25,130 nucleotides of DNA, from positions 1 through 25,130 of the IMG/VR virus record IMGVR_UViG_3300025864_000048; one strand, written 5' to 3'. Positions 21,859 through 25,130 of this stretch are shown here, piece by piece. A model generated the notes under the pieces. That model had not been told where the DNA came from. It was given only the letters and a program-made list of their open reading frames with translations, and ran no database searches. A program made the position numbers and the translations under genes. The DNA is from a virus. How positions within the stretch are numbered: position 1 is the first letter of the stretch; each line of letters begins with the position of its first letter.

Positions 21859-22878
21859 TTATTTATTTTTAGGGTACCCTGCCATTATTAATATTTGATA
21901 CAATTCTCTTAGTGTTTGACTTTTAAAAGATGTGTCGTTAATAATGTATTTATGCAAATAATCTGTAATTAATTTTAAATATTCTGAATTAAACGCTAAT
22001 CTTACTCCTGTTTTTGGATCTACATAACCTATGGGATAAATAACGTCATCAGGAATTTTATCCATTTTCATTATATCTGACAAATTAGTATATATATGTT
22101 TTGCCGCAACATTAGCATGATTATATGTTTTCTTTACAAATACTCCAATACCCATATCTCGTATTGGATCTCCACCTTCAGTAAAAGCTTCATTAACATC
22201 TTTGGGATATCCTTTTTTCCGTAGTAATCTAAGTACTTCACTTAAAATTTTTGACCAAAATGAAAGCTCTCTTCTGCCATCTGGTGTTTTAATATAATTC
22301 ATCATAAATTCTTTTAAAATTGGCCAATATTTTTGATTTATGTTTTGCAATAATAATGGATCATCATGTTTTTTAATAATATTATTTGGAATTTTATCCA
22401 CTTTAAGAATAGTGCATAAGTGTTTAATTAAAAATTTAGCGGCCTGATTTGCTGTTTCATAATTTGCAGATCGATATATGCCGATTCCTATATCTCTAAT
22501 AGGATCAGAATCTTCTGAAAATTTCTCGTTTACTTTCTTTTTACGTTCGTATTTATTAACTTTTTTTCCTATAGCCAATTTAACTTTTTTAATTAAGCGA
22601 TTTTGATCAATATCGTATGACGTTATATATGAACCTGAATCTATAGGATAAATATCTGTTACGGCTCGCCAGTCATTATTTATACCGTCTTTATAAAGTA
22701 TGATATACATATTTCGATAAAACAGAATTTTATGCTCACGAGTAGTAATAATTTCATTAATAGTTGCATTAGAAAAAATCCACTTTCGTTTTTTAAGATC
22801 CGCGATCGCGCTAATACCCATATCTTTTACAGGATCTGATTCTTCTTTAAATTTTTCGTTAATGAATTTAGCTCTCAT
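21859..22878 (-). CDS. Three-module leader-handle polyprotein candidate (339 aa)
   Basis: The N-terminal leader MRAKFINE is followed by a handle ending DMGIS. Two more full elements follow: V-N-E at residues 116-118 with KFSEDSDPIRDIGIG, and V-N-E at 228-230 with AFTEGGDPIRDMGIG. Cutting after each Glu would give modules of about 110, 112 and 109 residues. Modules 2 and 3 are clearly related: both have an (A)NxAAK helix, a D-K-I-P turn, a Y-rich helix and end in a helix followed by GYPK. Module 1 is unrelated and beta-rich. Equal module length, preserved cut triplets and tandem homology strongly suggest a processed polyprotein. It lies between the spike gene and the repeat-bearing tail gene. 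Confidence 0.85.
   Translation of the reverse strand: MRAKFINEKFKEESDPVKDMGISAIADLKKRKWIFSNATINEIITTREHKILFYRNMYIILYKDGINNDWRAVTDIYPIDSGSYITSYDIDQNRLIKKVKLAIGKKVNKYERKKKVNEKFSEDSDPIRDIGIGIYRSANYETANQAAKFLIKHLCTILKVDKIPNNIIKKHDDPLLLQNINQKYWPILKEFMMNYIKTPDGRRELSFWSKILSEVLRLLRKKGYPKDVNEAFTEGGDPIRDMGIGVFVKKTYNHANVAAKHIYTNLSDIMKMDKIPDDVIYPIGYVDPKTGVRLAFNSEYLKLITDYLHKYIINDTSFKSQTLRELYQILIMAGYPKNK
21865..22479 (-). repeat. Tandem duplicated module pair in the 339-residue protein
   Basis: Residues 134-226 and 246-338 are divergent copies. They share N-x-A-A-K, a following helix with I-x-K-x-D-K-I-P, a central Y-x-x-I/L segment with M/L-x-x-Y-I, and a closing L-x-E-x-x-x-x-L then G-Y-P-K. Divergence is high enough that the duplication is old or under diversifying selection. 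Confidence 0.75.
22144..22197 (-). repeat. Internal cleavage-handle copy 2 of the 339-residue protein
   Basis: This encodes residues 228-245: V-N-E followed by AFTEGGDPIRDMGIG. It follows the GYPK end of module 2, and module 3 also ends at GYPK, so the element marks the boundary between duplicated modules. Confidence 0.88.
22480..22533 (-). repeat. Internal cleavage-handle copy 1 of the 339-residue protein
   Basis: This encodes residues 116-133: V-N-E followed by KFSEDSDPIRDIGIG. A basic run KYERKKK precedes it, which loosely mimics the positive charge of N-terminal leaders. Confidence 0.88.
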
Positions 22879-25130
22879 TATTCTTGTCCATTTTTAATTG
22901 CTTGACCTGGATCTGGTTGTTTAAACTTCCCATCTTCAATTGGTTTAAATGCTGAAGTTGGCGCATATTCTATAACTTGTGAAACGTCAATTTTTCTTGA
23001 TAAAATACTTGGTGCAGGTCTATCTATTTTATTTCCTTCTATTGTTGAACCTAATAAAGTTGATGCTACTGGAATTTTTTCGCCACCATTTAATTCATTT
23101 GCCAAAAGTACTGATGCACTTGGTTGATTTACTTTACCTTGAATTCCTGAATTTAATAACGATGAAGCGATTGGAATATCGACATTATTTTGCAAATTCG
23201 ATGTTAACAAAGTTGAAGACTTAGGCTGCGGTCCGCTGCCCGTAATATCACCGCTTAAATTTGCTGATGCCTTGGTTTCTGTAGAATTATTTTCAACTTT
23301 TGTCCCTAATTTAGATGATGGCGATGTTTGAACATTATTTGTTCCAATTTGACCTCCTAAATTAGAAGATGCAGCAAGTTCAGGATTTGTTCCACCTTCT
23401 GTTGAAGATACTAAACGTTCTGAAGCAATTCCTTCATTAATTTGATTTTGTGTAATATTTCCTGCTAATAAACTTGAAGCGCTTCCTTGATTAAGAATTC
23501 CTTCGCTAATTTTTCCTGATGCAGCATTTGCATCAATTCTTTGAAGAACTACAGGTACAGGAATTACAATTATGTTTGATTCTTTTTGTTGTATTTGCGT
23601 ATACGTATTTGGACTAGCAATTTTATTTTCGCTATTTACTTCACCTTTTCCAATAAGATTAGTAGCTAAAGATAAATCTGTTATTTTTTTCCAAACATTT
23701 GCATCATTCAACGCCATGTTTGCAGCACCTTGTAATGCCAATGTATCATCATCAGTAGCTTCTGATTTTGTAAGAGTAGTTAAAAAACCACGCATAATAT
23801 TATCGGTCTGAATAGGCTGATTCAATCTTTCTGATGGAGCATTGCCATATCCTTTAACTGTTTCGTTAATGCCTTTTCTAATTAATCCTAAAACACTAAT
23901 AATATCTTTTGATTGTATCGCTGCTTTAATCTCTGTGAATGAAACACCCAATCCTGGGATATCGGTTATTTTAGCTTTATCAACAACTTTTTTGATAATA
24001 TTTTTAGCAAATGCTGCCCCAAATTGTATTGCATTTCCAATAACTGTGTTTGGATTGTTAGGATCAACCGGCGCTGTAGTAGGCTGTCCTGATCTATCAT
24101 CATAAAAATGACTATTTAATTCTGATGATGGAGCTGGATCGGGAAGAATTCCTTGAGTATCAGTAATTGTAAGTTTATTTCGTTGTTCTGTATAAGGTGT
24201 TCCAGATATGTGCTGATTGTCTGGTGAAGCCGCATCTCTGGTCTGTGCAACTTGTAATGTTGCAGGATATACGTAAGAACTATTCGAATCACTTGAAGTT
24301 GATATTGTATCTTGTGCTCTATTGAGTCCATTAAGTTTTCTATCACTTAGAAACATATGCTGGAAAGTAGGATAAGTTTGTAATTCCTTAATGTTTCCGA
24401 TTTTAACACCAAACTTAACCGCGCCTTGTGCAGGATCAGTTGCAACAGATAATCCATTTAAATGATCATGTGTTACATCGGTTATATCGAATTCACACAT
24501 TTCGCAAGTTATTACCCATGTAGGCAATACATTATCTAATATTTTTAAATATAAAGGAGACGTAGCCAATGAATTCTGAGCTGGTGCTGGAATTATTGGA
24601 CTATATTGTTTTGGTCGTATTAATTGATTCGGGTCTACATTTGATTGAGGAACGTTAACAGCTGCTAGAGGAATTTGTCCAGTTCCGTAACCATCAGTAC
24701 CATTTGGTGTATGAAAAGTTCTAAATTCTGCTAAATAAATTGTGAGAGTAAAATATCTCATCATATCCGGGAGTACCCATCTTTGATAAACATCGTCCCA
24801 TACAATCTTCTTATAAAGATTCATTAAGTAACTCATTCTTAAATCTAAGCCTTCAAGACATGTAATAGAAATTTTCTTGTCATTTGATATTCTTTGGCCT
24901 TTTGTAGGATCAACTTTAAGTAAATCAGAAACGCCATCAATAGATTGGAAGTAATATGGATATTGATATTGAAGATTATTAAATTTAGTAATAAATTCTT
25001 CAAGCATAGAAACTCTAGTAGGTTCATTTGAATTGTTTAAATAGTCCATTGCAGAATATGCCACGCTTTCAGTTTGAGGAATAGTAACTCCAGATGAAAA
25101 TGCAGGTATAATTATTTTACTTGCAGGGTT
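22878..25130 (-). CDS. Tail/baseplate virion protein with 17-residue tandem repeats (5' end outside window)
   Basis: A GTG codon at 25064 could serve as a start, but the frame stays open to the window edge (PAFSSGVTIPQTESVAYSAM precedes the first Met), so the gene very probably begins beyond base 25130. At least 750 residues are visible. The N-terminal part (YYFQSIDGVSDLLKVDPTKG, ISITCLEGLDLRMSYLMNLY, YFTLTIYLAEF) looks like a folded tail-tube, hub or baseplate domain. A low-complexity linker region and then about ten 17-18-residue repeats follow. It has no leader or handle. Its stop overlaps the next start by 1 base. I infer a tail-tube-associated or baseplate hub protein; the precise T4 equivalent is not clear. 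Confidence 0.75.
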   Translation of the reverse strand, partial: NPASKIIIPAFSSGVTIPQTESVAYSAMDYLNNSNEPTRVSMLEEFITKFNNLQYQYPYYFQSIDGVSDLLKVDPTKGQRISNDKKISITCLEGLDLRMSYLMNLYKKIVWDDVYQRWVLPDMMRYFTLTIYLAEFRTFHTPNGTDGYGTGQIPLAAVNVPQSNVDPNQLIRPKQYSPIIPAPAQNSLATSPLYLKILDNVLPTWVITCEMCEFDITDVTHDHLNGLSVATDPAQGAVKFGVKIGNIKELQTYPTFQHMFLSDRKLNGLNRAQDTISTSSDSNSSYVYPATLQVAQTRDAASPDNQHISGTPYTEQRNKLTITDTQGILPDPAPSSELNSHFYDDRSGQPTTAPVDPNNPNTVIGNAIQFGAAFAKNIIKKVVDKAKITDIPGLGVSFTEIKAAIQSKDIISVLGLIRKGINETVKGYGNAPSERLNQPIQTDNIMRGFLTTLTKSEATDDDTLALQGAANMALNDANVWKKITDLSLATNLIGKGEVNSENKIASPNTYTQIQQKESNIIVIPVPVVLQRIDANAASGKISEGILNQGSASSLLAGNITQNQINEGIASERLVSSTEGGTNPELAASSNLGGQIGTNNVQTSPSSKLGTKVENNSTETKASANLSGDITGSGPQPKSSTLLTSNLQNNVDIPIASSLLNSGIQGKVNQPSASVLLANELNGGEKIPVASTLLGSTIEGNKIDRPAPSILSRKIDVSQVIEYAPTSAFKPIEDGKFKQPDPGQAIKNGQE
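22945..23530 (-). repeat. About ten tandem 17-18-residue repeats (51-54 bp) in the tail protein
   Basis: Successive units read ASSLLNSGIQGKVNQPS, ASVLLANELNGGEKIPV, ASTLLGSTIEGNKIDRP and SSTLLTSNLQNNVDIPI, with more divergent units upstream (ASANLSGDITGSGPQPK, PSSKLGTKVENNSTETK, ASSNLGGQIGTNNVQTS). The consensus is (A/S)-S-x-L-L-x-x-x-I/L-x-x-x-x-x-x-P-x. The period is constant at 17, or 18 in the first two units. This suggests an extended solenoid or an array of identical binding sites. Confidence 0.85.

Noticed and set aside
1182-22878. Leaders as Sec-type signal peptides
   Set aside because: They are too short and charged, lack a hydrophobic core of 7 or more residues, and end in Glu rather than A-x-A. 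The prohead-protease pattern fits better.
22945-23530. CRISPR-like array because of regular spacing
   Set aside because: The period is 51-54 bp within an open reading frame, units are diverged at the DNA level, and there are no identical direct repeats with unique spacers.
25062-25064. GTG at 25064 as the true start of the last gene
   Set aside because: The frame remains open to base 25130 and the upstream residues read as ordinary protein sequence, so the gene probably continues outside.
1-25130. tRNA genes, insertion sequences, integrase or attachment sites
   Set aside because: No cloverleaf-like segment, transposase, recombinase or flanking repeats were seen; no gap longer than 300 bases exists to hold them.

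Overview
The window is part of a large, strongly AT-rich, contractile-tailed (myovirus-like) phage genome. The evidence is a set of baseplate genes: a gp25/W-type sheath-initiator wedge protein, a gp6/baseplate-J-like wedge, a very long gpI/gp7-like wedge protein and a gp5-like OB-fold spike. Intergenic gaps are very short, start/stop overlaps are frequent, and there are no tRNA, rRNA or metabolic genes. Starts are preceded by A/T-rich runs rather than Shine-Dalgarno sequences. This fits a Bacteroidetes host, but the host is an inference. Both edges cut through genes: the first + strand reading frame is open to base 2, and the last - strand frame is open to base 25130.

Layout. Bases 2-11936 are on the + strand: a truncated virion-type protein with pentapeptide-like repeats, three small genes, a possible neck or connector protein, and a 713-residue protein with a Cys-His-Asp papain/transglutaminase-like centre that ends at a clear terminator (4999-5025). 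Then come gp25-like, a zinc-knuckle protein, gp6-like, a small protein, the 1213-residue gp7/gpI-like protein and a small tail protein. Bases 11937-25130 are on the - strand and meet the + block with no spacer. Read in transcription order (right to left) they are: a truncated tail protein with 17-residue tandem repeats, a three-module protein, the gp5-like spike, four small accessory genes (one with ankyrin repeats), a zinc metalloprotease-like protein, a 2H phosphoesterase-like protein, a 1090-residue membrane-segment virion protein, and five more accessory genes (the last with leucine-rich repeats).

The most striking feature is a shared N-terminal element. Thirteen genes begin with a short basic/hydrophobic leader ending in (I/L/V)-x-E, followed at once by a conserved 'handle' of the form (K/A/R)F-x-x-x-(S/G)-D-P-(I/V)-x-D-M-G-I-G. 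Four further copies lie inside three of these proteins, giving 17 copies. Other genes have only a leader. The recognised baseplate and tail genes have neither. The leader resembles the capsid-targeting sequence of T4 internal proteins (IPI-III, Alt), which gp21-type prohead protease cuts after (L/I)-x-E. I infer that this phage carries a large set of head-packaged, protease-matured internal proteins, some made as polyproteins, that could be injected with the DNA. The recognisable cargo domains (2H phosphoesterase, HExxH metalloprotease, Cys-protease/transglutaminase fold, zinc knuckle, ankyrin, LRR) are plausible host-takeover or anti-defence effectors. Packaging, cleavage and function are untested inference.
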